DNA of 64,000 bases from Hormiphora californensis (Eukaryota; Ctenophora; Tentaculata; Cydippida; Pleurobrachiidae). Below the pieces are notes generated by a model. It worked only from the letters and a program-made list of their open reading frames with translations. It did no database searches and was not told where the DNA came from. The position numbers were made by a program, and so were the translations under genes. Position 1 is the stretch's first letter. Every line of letters begins with the position of its first letter. The stretch is taken from positions 4,560,032 through 4,624,031 of the forward strand of contig CM035359.1 in NCBI GenBank assembly GCA_020137815.1. Reading direction: 5' to 3'. Positions 48,928 through 63,440 of the stretch are shown here, in pieces.

Positions 48928-49196
48928 TATTACTATATGGGAAATGGGGTCCAGTACACAGTTCAACTAATAACTATGACAGAACGAATGTGTGTAAAAA
49001 AATCAATAACAGATCAATTTCTTCCACAGCGGCCACGCCCGTTAAAATGAGTGGGCGAATCATAACGACATTAAAGTTACCGCGTGAACGCCTATAAACC
49101 GATAGAGAGACTGCTGCATAACCACTGGTCATTGACCACTCACTGTATGCTGATTCTAACGTAGATGTTATTGCGGGTTTGTAAGCAAGCTGGTGG

Positions 49197-49300
49197 ATGT
49201 GTACTTAATGTCCGATTTGTGAATCTAGAATAATACCACAAATGTATTAATACATTTGTGGTATTATTCTAGATTCACAAATCGGACATTAAGTACACAT
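49197..49300. repeat. Perfect 104-bp palindrome
   Basis: ATGTGTACTTAATGTCCGAT and so on to the centre AATGTATT|AATACATT at 49248/49249, then the exact complement. No spacer and no mismatch seen. Confidence 0.95.
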
Positions 49301-50594
<1,294 letters not shown>

Positions 50595-51393
50595 ACCCCT
50601 TGTACCAGAAACATACCACCCACAAGCTATAATACCTGCTGCAGCACATGACTAATAACACCATGGGTCATCAGGAGACATGCAGAGAGATTTGGTTGGA
50701 TTTTAGAAGGAATAGAGAATGCCATACCTCAGATAAATAGTCAATTTTATCAACATGATCTGCATATCATCATCTCTTCGGACTGATATGAATCACAAAA
50801 TCTTTAGAAAGAAATTGATGATCTAGCTTACCCACGGCTTCTTTCTAGCAACGTATTGTATCTCGTTGAAAAACAAAAAGAGATGAGATGACAAAAACGC
50901 TGCCACCATCATTTATGAAAGCATGAAATGCTTGATAGTCTTTGAACAATTCTTACTATTTTAAGTTCTTTACCATCTAGTCTACAATGAAGATAGACAT
51001 ATAACTATTCACCATGTGGTAGAATAGGAGAATATCGATATATTGACCACTATTATAGTGGTCGATACAATTTCTGTTTCATATATCCACCACAGAGCGG
51101 CCGTAACCGCATTCATTTGAGTGTAAAGATTAATTGCTACATTAATCTGAATTGTGAATAAACTGCAAAATGAATTGATCCAACGTTTACCGGGGGTACT
51201 CGGAGAAAATTATTAACCCATTATTATACCGAAGTGAAATTAAAGTGAAAGTGGACCGACGTCCGACACAGATTGGACAAGATTGTTGGAGGTAGTATAA
51301 TAGAATAGGTAGTTCTCTGAGAATGTTACCTAAATCGAGGGTAGTAACGTACGGTAGATATAGGTCCGGAAAATAGATATAGTGTTGACTTAC

Positions 51394-51479
51394 CTTCCCA
51401 ACACGTTTACAGAACCCGTTCTCTTTACCAGCTGGAGCACCAATATCAAAACATATGGATTCATTACAGCCATGTGAGT
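51394..51479 (-). CDS. Possible isolated exon of an unrecognised gene
   Basis: Minus strand: acceptor TTTTAG, open frame with four cysteines (CNESICFDIGAPAGKENGFC), donor AAG|GTAAGT, ending in phase 0. A further 30-base candidate exon 50861-50832 (IQYVARKKPW, donor GTAAGC) lies downstream in matching phase. No other exons found, so the gene is undefined. Confidence 0.3.
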
Positions 51480-51637
51480 CTAAAACGAAGAATGTGTTTT
51501 TGAATTTTTATCAAACTTGGTTCAAAAATTAGAAAAGCTTTTAAGTACAAAACTAAAGATAGAATGAATGAACTTTAAAAGACCCATAAAAGAGAATTAA
51601 TTGCGATTAACTATTTAAAACGCCTGCACTAGCATGA

Positions 51638-51638
<1 letters not shown>

Positions 51639-51730
<92 letters not shown>
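51639..51730 (+). repeat. (GA)n microsatellite
   Basis: GA run broken once by GAAAAGAG. Confidence 0.95.
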
Positions 51731-51731
<1 letters not shown>

Positions 51732-52306
51732 ACATTAAAATTATGACAGTTATTGTAATAGCAGAGCGAGCCTCACATCAAAGATGCTCTCCCGCTACTA
51801 GGGAACTGAACAATGCTTCCACAAGCCCGGTATCTAATGCATAATTACATCTCAAAACTTCAAGTTTAGCTCATGAGAATTAAGACGCCATCCACCTGGT
51901 TAAGATATGTTGATATTTTTCAAGCGGGCATAGCTCTATGATGAACTGAATAAAAGAAACGGTAAATAGACACTCATATAACAACTAGCAATTATCTAAT
52001 ATCTCTCATGAGTAATATCTGATGAGGTACGAGAGAGAAGTTGAGTCTCTTCTAACCCATACAATACACATGGAATATTGGTAGACGCTATACGTCATGA
52101 ATCATGCATCTAACTGATGAAGTATAATATTTTTGACCTAAGCACGTCATCCGACCCGAAACCGGCCTAATTTTGATCGCGGAATGGTCTCATGACCTCC
52201 GTCCTCATAACATCAATCAAAATATGTTTAATTTTGGGCCATTTCAAGCTTTTAATTACATTAGAAACTGGGGCAAACGTAAATCTAGAAAAAACATCTA
52301 GCTGGG

Positions 52307-53300
52307 TTTATCATAAAACGATCATGTGAGGCGTGAAACGATGCTCCTTATTTAGGGGCAACGGAGGGGATGCTCCTTATTTAGTCCTCTGTCCTAGGGG
52401 ACCAACTGAGGACCCTGGGGGACCAAATGAGGACCCTAGGGGGCAACGGAGGACCCTGGGGACCAACTTAGGACCCTGGGGGACCAAATGAGGACCCTAG
52501 GGGCTAACTGAGGACCCTAGGGGGCCAACTGAGGGCCCTAGGGGGCCAACTGAGGACCCTAAGGGACCAACTGAGGACTGTAGTGGTCAACTGAGGACCC
52601 TAGGGGACCAACTGAGGACCCTAGGGGACCAGCTGAGGACCCTAGGGGCAACTGAGGGCCCTAGGGGGAAACTGAGGGCCCTATATGGGACCAATTGAGG
52701 ACCCTAGGGGGCCAACTGAGCTGATGACCCTAGGGGACCAACTGAGGACCTAGGGGGCAACTGACATGAGGGCCCTATATGGGACCAATTGAGGACCCTA
52801 GGAGACCAACTGAGGACCCCTAGGAGCCAACCGAGGACCCTAGGGGACCAACTGAAGACCCTAGGGTGCAACTGAGGGCCCTAGGGGGAACTGAGGGCCC
52901 TATATGGGACCAATTGAGGACCCTAGGGGGCCAACTGAGCTGAGGGTTTATCATAAAACGATCATGTGAGGCGTGAAACGATGCTCCTTATTTGGTCCTC
53001 TGTCATAGGGGACAAACTGAGGACCCTCCGACCCTAGGGGACCAACTGAGGACCCTAGGGGACCAACTGAGGACCCTAGGGGACCAACTGAGGACCCTAG
53101 GGGGCAACTGACATGAGGGCCCTATATGGGACCAATTGAGGACCCTAGGGGACCAACTGAGGACCCTGGGGACCAACTGAGGACCCTATGGTGCAACTGA
53201 AGACCCTATGGTGCAACTGAGGGCCCTAGGGGACCAATTGAGGACCCTAGGGGGCCAACTGAGCTGAGGACCCTAGGGGACCAACTGAGGGCCCTAGGTA
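52307..53300. repeat. ~21-bp GGACCCTAGGGGACCAACTGA minisatellite
   Basis: About 40 degenerate copies of a unit built on AGGACCCTAGGGGACCAACT. A longer unit containing TTTATCATAAAACGATCATG starts each half (52307 and 52943), so the array has a higher-order period of about 635 bp. Confidence 0.9.
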
Positions 53301-53809
53301 ATCTAAGTATTTTAAGAAGCCTGCTGAAAATGCATGAGATTAGATTAGAAACACCATTAATACATAATTAATTGCTTTCTAAGTTGGTTTATAAATATGC
53401 AGTTGCAGTTGACTTAGCATTGAAATATTGGTAGCCAGAATACAGACAACGCCCCCAGTAAACCAGACAGGTATAGAGTCCGTCATACAAATTTCCACAT
53501 GAACAGGGAAATATGTGTTACAAGAAATACTGAAATAGACGAGATGCAACGCCCACTGCAAACAACGCTTTGCATCAATATAGCAGACTCTGTTTCTAAC
53601 CCATTGTATTGCTCTCTCTTTCCATCATTATGATGCCAAGATAGTTGTCTAGCTGAACTAGCTGCCTTGAAAAAACGAACAGATCTATTATTAATGAGCT
53701 TGTATCTCGTGTAGATATATTTCGATCTGTTCGTATATTTAGATATTCTCAGCGTTAGCAGGGAGAGAGGAGGAGAGAGGATAGTGGAGAGAGGGAGCGA
53801 GCAAGGCGA

Positions 53810-54058
<249 letters not shown>

Positions 54059-54320
54059 CTTACCCCGCCTACATTCTACAACATTCACCCTGTAGCAGTC
54101 GGATGCGGGCTCTCTCGCAGTTCTCTTTCTCCCACCATTTATGTCCACACACTTTCCCAATCGGTGATCGACCCAGATATTTTCTCTCAAAATCTCTATT
54201 CGCTTCATATCACAAGAAAGCTACCTTTAGCTTTCTCAATTTGGCAAAGTTATCTAAATTCAACGAGTTCTGAGCTGGAGGCATGTACATTTGCTCTCTT
54301 TGCTCACTATCTCGTTCTCT

Positions 54321-54359
<39 letters not shown>

Positions 54360-55348
54360 ACCCAACAAAGCTACGTGCAGCGATGGTGCGAATGGGAGTT
54401 ATAATTATCCAGCTTATAGAAGCATTGTTGAATGCTCCTCCGCTTCCGGCTCCTAGTTCTCCCGATCCAGACAATAAACACACAGAAGCATTGAGTTCGA
54501 GAATTCAACAGGAATCCTATAGCTGCCAAGAGAGTCACTTTATAATAATGAATCTTTATAGCTCCTCCAGCCGGAATATTGTTTGTTGCAAAAGTAAATT
54601 TTCGTCATACCTGGTAATAAGATCTGAGCAAGAATTGGCTTGTATTAAATAATGGCCATATGGACACAAGACTCTCGATCACTATCCGGACACGTGATCA
54701 CTTCCTTTTATTGAAAGGTTAAATTCACAGAATAATATCTCACACAGTTTGATGTACAGATATTGCACTATTTATTGGAGGGGATATGATCAGATATTGC
54801 AAGAGAGCTAAATTTAACGTTTAATTCATCAAATATCTTGCAGATTGCGGATCAACAATATCTGTGATCATCTATAGGATATACCATCACTGTGCAAGAT
54901 ATTGTAGATATTATCACCATGCAATAAACACACGTATAGGCGGCTTCCAGACCAGTGCGGAATAACAATACTTTCTTAGTGAAGAAAATAAGGACTAAAC
55001 CCAAACTAAAATAATTACAAGTCTCTCTCTCTATCTCTCTTTCTCTCTCTCTTTCCCTCTCTTTTTACGCCTGCCGACAGGTATTTCATCGAGGCTGGTG
55101 TTTGCGAGGTGTTGGCAGGATAGTGCGTTTTACTAAAGTACTCTATTAATTATCAGTAGCTAGTATCCGGCCAGGACACACAGTTCAAGAAATGCAAAAG
55201 CAGGGCGATATTACATATCATCAATATTGGAAACGAAGTTACCCCTCATATAACTCAGGCATCGCGGTAATAACGCACGTTTTAGCGTGCCCGCAAGGTA
55301 TAGGGGTAATTTCGTTACCAAATCATAAATATAATGTTATGAACTTTC
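54059..55348. other. Gene-free stretch
   Basis: 54325-54355 is (TC)n; 55022-55062 is TC-rich; 55235-55320 is a GAAGTTACCCC...GGGGTAATTTCGTTACC inverted repeat. An 89-codon frame at 54383 has no recognisable motif. Confidence 0.5.
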
Positions 55349-57165
55349 TACAATAAATTAGAGTTTTTAATTAAATATAGTGTATTCCACTAAACTTTCC
55401 CACTTTGACCTCCTAATCTCTAAGAAACTTTTCCATTTTAACCTCCTAATCTCTTAGAAACTTTCCCACTTTGACCTCCTTATCTCTAAGAAACTTTCCC
55501 ACTTTGACCTCCTTATCTCTAAGAAACTTTCCCACTTTGACCTCCTTATCTCTAAGAAACTTTCCCACTTTGACCTCCTTATCTCTAAGAAACTTTCCCA
55601 CTTTGACCTCCTTATCTCTAAGAAACTTTCCCACTTTGACCCTCCTTATCTCTAAGAAACTTTCCCACTTTGACCTCCTTATCTCTAAGAAACTTTCCCA
55701 CTTTGACCTCCTTATCTCTAAGAAACTTTCCCACTTTGACCTCCTTATCTCTAAGAAACATTCCCACTTTGACCTCCTTATTTCTAAGAAACATTCCCAC
55801 TTTGACCTCCTTATCTCTAAGAAACTTTCCCACTTTGACCTCCTTATCTCTAAGAAACTTTCCCACTTTGACCTCCTTATCTCTAAGAAACTTTCCCACT
55901 TTGACCTCCTTATCTCTAAGAAACTTTCCCACTTTGACCTCCTTATCTCTAAGAAACTTTCCCACTTTGACCTCCTTATCTCTAAGAAACTTTCTCCACT
56001 TTGACCTCCTTATCTCTAAGAAACTTTCCCACTTTGACCTCCTTATCTCTAAGAAACTTTCCCACTTTGACCTCCTTATCTCTAAGAAACTTTCCCACTT
56101 TGACCTCCTTATCTCTAAAAACTTTCCCACTTTGACCTCCTTATCTCTAAGAAACTTTCCCACTTTGACCCTCCTTATCTCTAAGAAACTTTCCCACTTT
56201 GACCTCCTTATCTCTAAGAAACTTTCCCACTTTGACCTCCTTATCTCTAAGAAACTTTCCCACTTTGACCTCCTTATCTCTAAGAAACTTTCTCACTTTG
56301 ACCTCCTTATCTCTAAGAAACTTTCCCACTTTGACCCTCCTTATCTCTAAGAAACTTTCCCACTTTGACCCTCCTTATCTCTAAGAAACATTTCCCACTT
56401 TGACCTCCTTATCTCTAAGAAACATTTCCCACTTTGACCCTCCTTATCTCTAAGAAACTTTCCCACTTTGACCTCCTTATCTCTAAGAAACTTTCCCACT
56501 TTGACCCTCCTTATCTCTAAGAAACTTTCCCACTTTGACCCTCCTTATCTTCTAAGAAACTTTCCCACTTTGACCTCCTTATCTCTAAGAAACTTTCCCA
56601 CTTTGACCCTCCTTATCTCTAAGAAACTTTCCCACTTTGACCTCCTTATCTCTAAGAAACTTTCCCACTTTGACCTCCTTATCTCTAAGAAACTTTCCCA
56701 CTTTGACCCTCCTTATCTCTAAGAAACTTTCCCACTTTGACCTCCTTATCTCTAAGAAACTTTCCCACTTTGACCTCCTTATCTCTAAGAAACTTTCCCA
56801 CTTTGACCTCCTTATCTCTAAGAAACTTTCTCACTTTGACCTCCTTATCTCTAAGAAACTTTCCCACTTTGACCCTCCTTATCTCTAAGAAACTTTCCCA
56901 CTTTGACCTCCTTATCTCTAAGAAACTTTCCCACTTTGACCTCCTTATCTCTAAGAAACTTTCCCACTTTGACCTCCTTATCTCTAAGAAACTTTCCCAC
57001 TTTGACCTCCTTATCTCTAAGAAACTTTCCCACTTTGACCTCCTTATCTCTAAGAAACTTTCCCATTTTGACCTCCTTATCTCTAAGAAACTTTCCCATT
57101 TTGACCTCCTTATCTCTAAGAAACTTTCCCACTTTGTTAGTGGAGTACACTCATTTATTGTAGTT
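55349..57165. repeat. 33-bp minisatellite (~52 copies) inside inverted ends
   Basis: Unit begins CTTTCCCACTTTGACCTCCT and ends ATCTCTAAGAAA. A minority of units differ by one base, giving CCCTCC or TTTCTCAC variants. The array is bordered by CTACAATAAAT...TCCACTAA on the left (55349-55395) and TTAGTGGAGTACACTCATTT on the right (57136-57165), an imperfect inverted pair suggesting a transposon with an amplified interior. Confidence 0.9.
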
Positions 57166-59309
57166 GCGATTACAACTCACATAACCGTGGATACGTGTGT
57201 TCAGTTCATAATAAACACGATAATAAGATAACAGTACACGTCCAACTCAGTGCATGTATGTAGGGCACGCAATTGACAAGCATTGCTTGCTCCTACAAGT
57301 CCCTATATAATTCCTCATATATATTGTGTCCTAATATGTTTCGGTATATGTTGTGTGGGTGCAGGCTGCACATCAGTTATTAGTCTTTATATTTTGCAAC
57401 GGAATATTATTATCTACATAGGTTAGAGCGGCCGTTGCTACATTAAATGGGCTTTAGATCACCACTCGAGTCATTAAGAGAGAGAAAGATTGGTTTGTAT
57501 GGGAAGCTGGTTTCTGCACTGCTGCAAAGCTGCAGAGGTGCAGCCGCTAGCCATCATGTCGCCACATGTGAGTTAGGAGTGATAAGGAGGGTGGTGGTCA
57601 GTCAGATTATCGGTAACCAACGTGGACAAATGGGATTGGCTGGTGGGGTCAGGGCCGGCAAGGACACGTGGTAGTAGGCGGTCACGCAACGGACGGGACA
57701 TAGTTTGGGAGGTTGGAGAAGACACAGAGAGTTCTCGGCACACGGTTTTGGTGTACGGATCTGCTAGATGGGATTGTACAAAGGGAGTTTGTCTGCGGCC
57801 AAACTTCCTTATATTGTCAGCTTGGGTCTCGTAATGGGGGCGGCTATATTGCTAGCATTGATAGTAGGCCACGCTACAAGGTGGAATAGTGTTGTGTAGC
57901 TTGGTGGAGGTAAAGCTTGGTGGAGGTGTAGCTCGGTGGAGGTAGTAGTGTTGTGTGGCTTGGTGGCGGTAGTTTTGGGTTGATCTAGTTCTTATTGGGC
58001 AGGAGGTAGTCAAGACATGAGAGGAGGATGAGTAGTTCAGAGGAGAGAGAGTATTGGAGAGGCACGAGTGTTTAGTTTATATCATTACTTTATGTTGAGC
58101 ATGGATTGAGTGTATATATTTGTATATTTAAAGGGAGTATTAAATGGAGATTTATATAGGAATCCTGGCGGTGTGTCAGAGTTTCCGAAAGGCGATCTCC
58201 CGGCGGCCCGGTGGTTACGGCTGGTGTATCAGTTGGACTTGTATTGGTTGAGTAGTGTAGTGGTTAGTCCATGGATACTAGAGCCGTTGCCACCGAGACA
58301 AGGGGAGATCTCCTCTTTTACACGTATATTGTTTGTTTTCATTTGTCTACTCGGTCATGGATTATGGCAGTCCTAGTAATAGTTCTCTTTATGGACGGAG
58401 AGCCAGGGACTCTGATCCGTAGGGGGCCCAGGCACTTGCACAGGGTACTATACATTTGGTACAATGTCTTGTGCATACGTGGCTTTTACAGTCCGGGCCA
58501 CGGCCTGGTGGCGGCGGTATAAAGGCCCGCTCCCTACATGTACTCTCAACGACCAAAGTAGCTCCAAGCTCATTTCCATTTCCCACTATAATACAATAAT
58601 AGTCGAACCCCGATTTAACGGCACCCTCGGGGGAAAGGATTTCGTGGTCCGACTGTAATAAAAACACCTTGAATGTTCGGTTCATCACAGAAGCAAGATA
58701 AAGCATTTATAGAGCAATGTACATGAGTCGGAGTCCAATAATATTTCCGTTTATGATAATACACATTTAACTGCTTGCTGATTGTAATTATAATCCAAAA
58801 TTAGAACAATGTATATAGCGACACACGAGAGAGTCTGGATCTTTCAAAACAAACAAATGGTGCCAAGATTACACTCAAATTGCAGTCACACTCTTTACAC
58901 ACACTGCAATCATGGGGTGTGTCACCTGACCGGCTTTGTATTGTTCATACTATTATGAGGTGCAACAGCACAAGATCAGCTGCAGTATAATAGGACATGC
59001 AGTGGTATAATGTGGCTCACAACATCATTTTATTGACGCTCTGTGAGGGTTCGGTATAGATCAAAGATGGTGGTTTCCTCCCTTATAGCTACCACGTTCA
59101 ATTCTACTCAAGAGAAGAATGGTGTACATTGCGATGTAACATGGGAATTATACTCGGTAGTATAGGGTATGCTTCTCCTTTACAACTTATAGGGTGTGGT
59201 GAGAGAGGGTCGAGAGCAAGACAAAGATTTATAGGGTGGTCAAGTAAGCATTGTGTTGAGGAATTATAGTCATGTGATTGAGTGATTAGGATATTACACA
59301 GGTATAGAG
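57166..59309. other. Gene-free stretch with one tiny pogo-like relic
   Basis: 58600-58655 is a 56-bp pogo-like relic, TAGTCGAACCCCGATTTAAC to GTGGTCCGACTG, between TA dinucleotides. 57890-57970 repeats GCTTGGTGGAGGT. No exon recognised. Confidence 0.55.
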
Positions 59310-59416
59310 CAGGAACCGACCGGACCCAGTAAACAACCAATCAGAACTCGTTATTTAGGTCACGTGACTGGTTATCAGCCAATCAGGGACCAGTATTTCC
59401 TGATTCGGTCGGTTCC
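59310..59416. mobile_element. 107-bp MITE, copy 4
   Basis: AGGAACCGACCGGACCCAGT to GATTCGGTCGGTTCCT; both CCAATCA boxes and GGTCACGTGACTGG kept. Confidence 0.9.
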
Positions 59417-59740
59417 TGCTATGTATGAGTAATGATGTGGAGCCCATTGTAGTAGGGGATTTTAATAAGAGCAGCGAGAGGGAGATAATTGTGATCTATA
59501 CCAATAGATACTAAAATTACGGTGCGAGCCACACCAAGATAATCATTCTGGATCAGACCACAGCTGCAGCTGCACAGATTTAGAGGATGGTGGATCGTAC
59601 GATCAAACTCTCTCTACCACAAAGCCATTATGTGCGTGGTTTGGCAAGCAATACGGATCGCACAGGTCTTACTGCGTTTAAATTAATTAAAATTTTAATT
59701 AAGTTAATTGTTACTTCGCAAGGAGGTTCGTCTCTTACAG

Positions 59741-59941
59741 TTGCACAATTTCCAGAGCCTGGCTTTATTTTGGGAGTGTCTTTTTAGCCTAATTAATAGC
59801 AAGATTGAGAGAGATAGATAGTGACTCACAATTGCACTATCTACCTCTCTCCATCTCGCTAATTAGGCTAAAAAGATATATATATATCTTTTTTTAGTAC
59901 ATATATGTACTCCCAAAAAGCGAGGTTCTGGAAACTGGAGC
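59741..59941. repeat. Foldback repeat with AT-rich insert
   Basis: TTTTTAGCCTAATTA and CTATCTACCTCTCTCCATCT arms face each other around 59828; an outer pair CCAGAGCCTGGC and GAGGTTCTGG extends it. A (TA)n/GTACATATATGTAC insert breaks the right arm. Confidence 0.75.
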
Positions 59942-60169
59942 AACTATTAGTGAGACAGAGATCACAGAGGCAGACAAAGGGAGAGTTATATTAACATTTG
60001 ATAGAGCAAACAAGATCTGTGATTAGGTTGTAACACTCTAATAATGCTCCCACCGAGAAATGAACATTAACTGGAAATTGTTCTTGAGTAACCCTTTACT
60101 GAACAAGGAAATGGAGGAAATTGGTAAAGCTACAATGTGATATGTTATGCTTATTTTCCGAATAAAAGC

Positions 60170-60240
60170 TAATATGTACATGGCACAGTCCACGTCTGAG
60201 TGAGATAATCTCACTCAGACGTGGACTGTGCCACATATTA
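60170..60240. repeat. Near-perfect palindrome
   Basis: TGGCACAGTCCACGTCTGAG, GAGATAATCTC at the centre, then the complement; the left arm has three extra bases (ACA). Confidence 0.9.
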
Positions 60241-60297
60241 GTATAGCTCAATCGGATACATGAGACATGAGACATATTATAGTTATACAGTCGGACC

Positions 60298-60459
60298 TCG
60301 ATTTAGTGGCATCCTCGGGGGAAAAAAATCCTGCCACTAAATCGGGGTGCCACTAAATCGGGTTCAAATAATTTTAATTTTCGTATATCGGGGGGAAAAA
60401 ATCCTGCCACTAAATCGGGGTGCTACTAAATCGGGGGCCACTAAATCGGGGTCCGAATG
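60298..60459. mobile_element. pogo-like MITE, 162 bp
   Basis: CAGTCGGACCTCGATTTAGT to AAATCGGGGTCCGAATG, TA on both sides. Subterminal units read CCACTAAATCGGGG. Confidence 0.9.
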
Positions 60460-60494
60460 TATTTATTGTCCGAATCAAACCTAATATGCATAGC

Positions 60495-60769
60495 TTAAAG
60501 TGAGAGAGAACAGCAGGGATTTTCACAAAAAATTATCTGGATACTCCTTGATGGCTAACTAAAACTTTAGTGAAAACTGCATGTCTCTAGCATGTTTTTG
60601 AAAATTTAGCTAACACATGCAGTTACGCCCATTATGGTGCGTCTCGCATGTGTTAGATGGATTTTCGAAAACATGCTAGAGACATGCGGTTTTCACTAAA
60701 GTTTTAGTTAGCCATCAAGGAGTATCAAATAACTTTTTGTGAAATCCCTGCTGTTCTCTCTCACTTTAA
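60495..60769. mobile_element. Foldback MITE at TTAA
   Basis: TTAA, then AGTGAGAGAGAACAGCAGGG on the left and its complement before TTAA on the right. Arms about 110 bases, nearly perfect, loop near 60620. TTAA flanks suggest a piggyBac-type target. Confidence 0.85.
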
Positions 60770-61777
60770 CCGGATACATGAGTGCAGAAGCACGGCAATT
60801 ATCATTTGATAAAAGGAGCATTCTGTGAGGTATAGCACTGACCCTTTCTCGTGCGATGAGCAAGGAGAGAGTGGTGGTCAGGACGCCGACAGGGAGAAAT
60901 TCGAATCTATTGACCTATTGTATTAACATTTAAAAATACTAATTGAGACAATATGGAAAATGGCGGAAAATGCAGTCGTGACTGAAAAAATGCGTAGAGC
61001 CAAGGCCCAAGGTGGAGAGGAAATGTTGAACATCTTTAATTTCCTGCAAGCCATCCTATTATAGTCTCTCTCTATAATATCTATCTATTTCTCTCTCCTC
61101 TCTCTTTCTCACGCTGCTCTCTGTGCTCAGGAGTTGAACCACTTATTACATGTAGAACGACCCCATGAGGGTCGGATAAGATGCATTATAAAGAGGGTTA
61201 GAGGGAGACGAAAGAAGAGAAATCGGTGAGGAAAAGAGGTACCGAGAAAAATATTAAAAATGTCTACTAAGAAGATTCCTTCGAGCCTCGGACTCGTGGT
61301 CCTCGTGGAGTTTTAGAGGTTTTTTTGCAAAAGGAATCCGAAGGCATTCACCCGGGCGCGAAAAATCCTAAAGTATTCATAGTAGACATACCAGCTTCAT
61401 CCAAGATAGATGGTAAATTAATCGTGTAAATCGACTAGGAAATCAACGGTTTCCAATCCGATTTAATACAAAACTATTCAGGCGAAATATTCTGAAAACT
61501 AATGAAACAAGAAATATTTTCACTAAATAGACTCATATTGTGACGAATAAAAATGGCGGATGGGAATTGTGTTCGGTATCATACAAAGCTAACAAAAGGC
61601 AGGTGTGTGTGTGTAAGCTGAAGAGCTCTGTTAATTAAGAGATGATCTTCTGATGAGGCGCACTGTAAAAAGTGGATGATTAGGAAACTTTGGTCATCTG
61701 TTACATTCCAATAGAGGAAGGTTATATGTTGCCTAGCTAGAATGTCTTTTGCGCGCCCCGTTGGACAAAACAAAAGG
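60770..61777. other. Gene-free stretch
   Basis: No exon or clear repeat. Short CT-rich piece at 61060-61115. Confidence 0.5.
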
Positions 61778-61988
61778 TAGCGACTGGCTATTTGAAATGG
61801 CGGCTAATTTGAAACACCCCGGCCTCTACAGGCCAGCAGGTGCACCAGATTTGGACTTTTAGACATCAGTGGGCTAGTCAGAACTCGTGCCAAGCCCACT
61901 GATGTCTAAAAGTCCAAATCTGGTGAACCTGCTGGCCTGTAGAAGGGGTGTTTCAAATAGGCCGCCATTTCAAATAGCCAGTCGCTAC
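61778..61988. mobile_element. Foldback MITE, 211 bp
   Basis: GTAGCGACTGGCTATTTGAA to its complement; inner arms GATTTGGACTTTTAGACATC; loop about 25 bases at 61875. Confidence 0.9.
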
Positions 61989-62384
61989 CCTATGTAATAT
62001 GTATGTTGTGAGCAATGGTGGACCATTAATTCAAGTGATGGATTGTATTGATATCTCCCACTAATCGATCACTATGACGATTTAATAAAGGGTGCTTGGA
62101 CACAACAACAGCTAGAAATTGACTGTTGCGTTGTCGGAAGGGTGGAGTCGCCGCATATAACAAGATAACAGGATTTAAATTAGGTCAACTAACAAGCATT
62201 ATGTATTAATGCTGGTAACGTAATCTACTCCTACAGTATAGATGAAGAAATAGAGAGAAGCTGTAGGTAGCCTATTATAATAATTGTCGGCCTGAGTACA
62301 CCCGGAAATCATTCGGTGATGAAATCAAAAGTGTATAATAACGCCCATTTCATTGGTTTGAGTAACGTGGCAATAACTTGGAAT

Positions 62385-62988
62385 ACTATTCAAATTGTCA
62401 GTGCTACATCACCTAGCAACTACACCTGCACGTGCAATTATTAGAGCAACTTAGAAACCTCACTCCCAGTTGCAGTTTTGGGTACTAAGGGAAATTCAAT
62501 TCTGCACGTGCATTCTTTTACTTTTGTCCTGATGTCTAACTCTTCAACCACAAGCGCTATTCGGCAACGGTCATCTGGGTCCGGAAGATCTGCTGCTGTC
62601 AGAGAGCAGGCCAGAGAATATGACAGATTACGCCAACATGTTCAAGCGAGCCAATCAACGACTACTGATAGCTTTACCCAACGTCGCCCAAGGGTGATTA
62701 CTCCAATCGAATATAGAAATCTCTGAATTGGCTACATAGCGGCCAAGTTTTCACGTGATGAGTTTCTGTAACAGCACTGAACCTCCCGGCTCCCTGACAT
62801 TGATTTTTTAAATTCGCACCTTGACATTGTCAGGAAGCCCAGAGCGTACAACAACATAGCGTAAAACAACGTAGTATAGGGAGAAAGTGAGAGATAGGCT
62901 AGGAACGGATGGTGCAGGTGATGTCAGCGTTCCCTAATCCAGCTACCATTTCCCCGAAATTCGCCCGTAGGGCGAACGGGCCTACTAG
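62385..62988 (+). mobile_element. ~600-bp ORF-bearing element, copy 3, with 11-bp duplication
   Basis: Flanked by TAACTTGGAAT at 62374-62384 and 62989-62999, which defines the ends ACTATTCAAATTGTC and GGGCGAACGGGCCTACTAG. The frame present in copy 2 is broken here by a stop after RNL. Confidence 0.88.
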
Positions 62989-63186
62989 TAACTTGGAATG
63001 TAACTTTGTGGTCGATAACTCGTGGTTAGGATGTGTCGATACACTGTATAGTATAAGGATCTGCTAAACCACAAATACAGATATGTTAACGTGAACCGCA
63101 TGCCCATAATAATTATAGTGGGCGTGATAAAAATAATAGCGTCTATATATGTCAATACACGTGACTTTATATATATACAGGGTTTG

Positions 63187-63352
63187 GAGGAAAACAGTCG
63201 AGCCTGAACCTCAGGTCAAGTTTGGTGCGCTTTGCGCGCCGGCAAGGGAGGGGTAACTTCGTTACCAAAGGTCAAGTGCGCTTTTTTACGGCTGTTTACA
63301 ACTGAAATCTAAGATTTAACAGTGTTCAGTGACGGCTATTCCCTGAAATCGC
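63187..63352. mobile_element. AACAGTCG hairpin with a nested short repeat
   Basis: GGAAAACAGTCGAGCCTGAA on the left, GTGACGGCTATTCCCTG on the right; a GCGCGCCGGCAAGG...GGGGTAACTTCGTTACC piece is inserted at about 63215-63268. Confidence 0.6.
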
Positions 63353-63440
63353 GAACATCGCGCGCTCTGGGAAATCAGGCTTCGAATTTGCACCCTCAAA
63401 TCCCTGAGATAACAAGTAGGCCTCAGATTTCAGACCTTAT

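Noticed and set aside
52390-53300. Possible CRISPR-like array
   Set aside because: Units are contiguous degenerate minisatellite copies without unique spacers, in animal DNA.
54383-54652. 89-codon plus-strand frame
   Set aside because: No recognisable domain, no splice or start context and no repeat of it elsewhere; could be chance.
55446-57231. Several 60-226 codon frames on both strands with 11-residue repeats
   Set aside because: The 33-bp minisatellite is open in several frames at once; no start context, splice sites or flanking exons support a protein.
61650-61672. CTGATGAGGCG as another hammerhead core
   Set aside because: No GAAA partner or stem II follows within a suitable distance.
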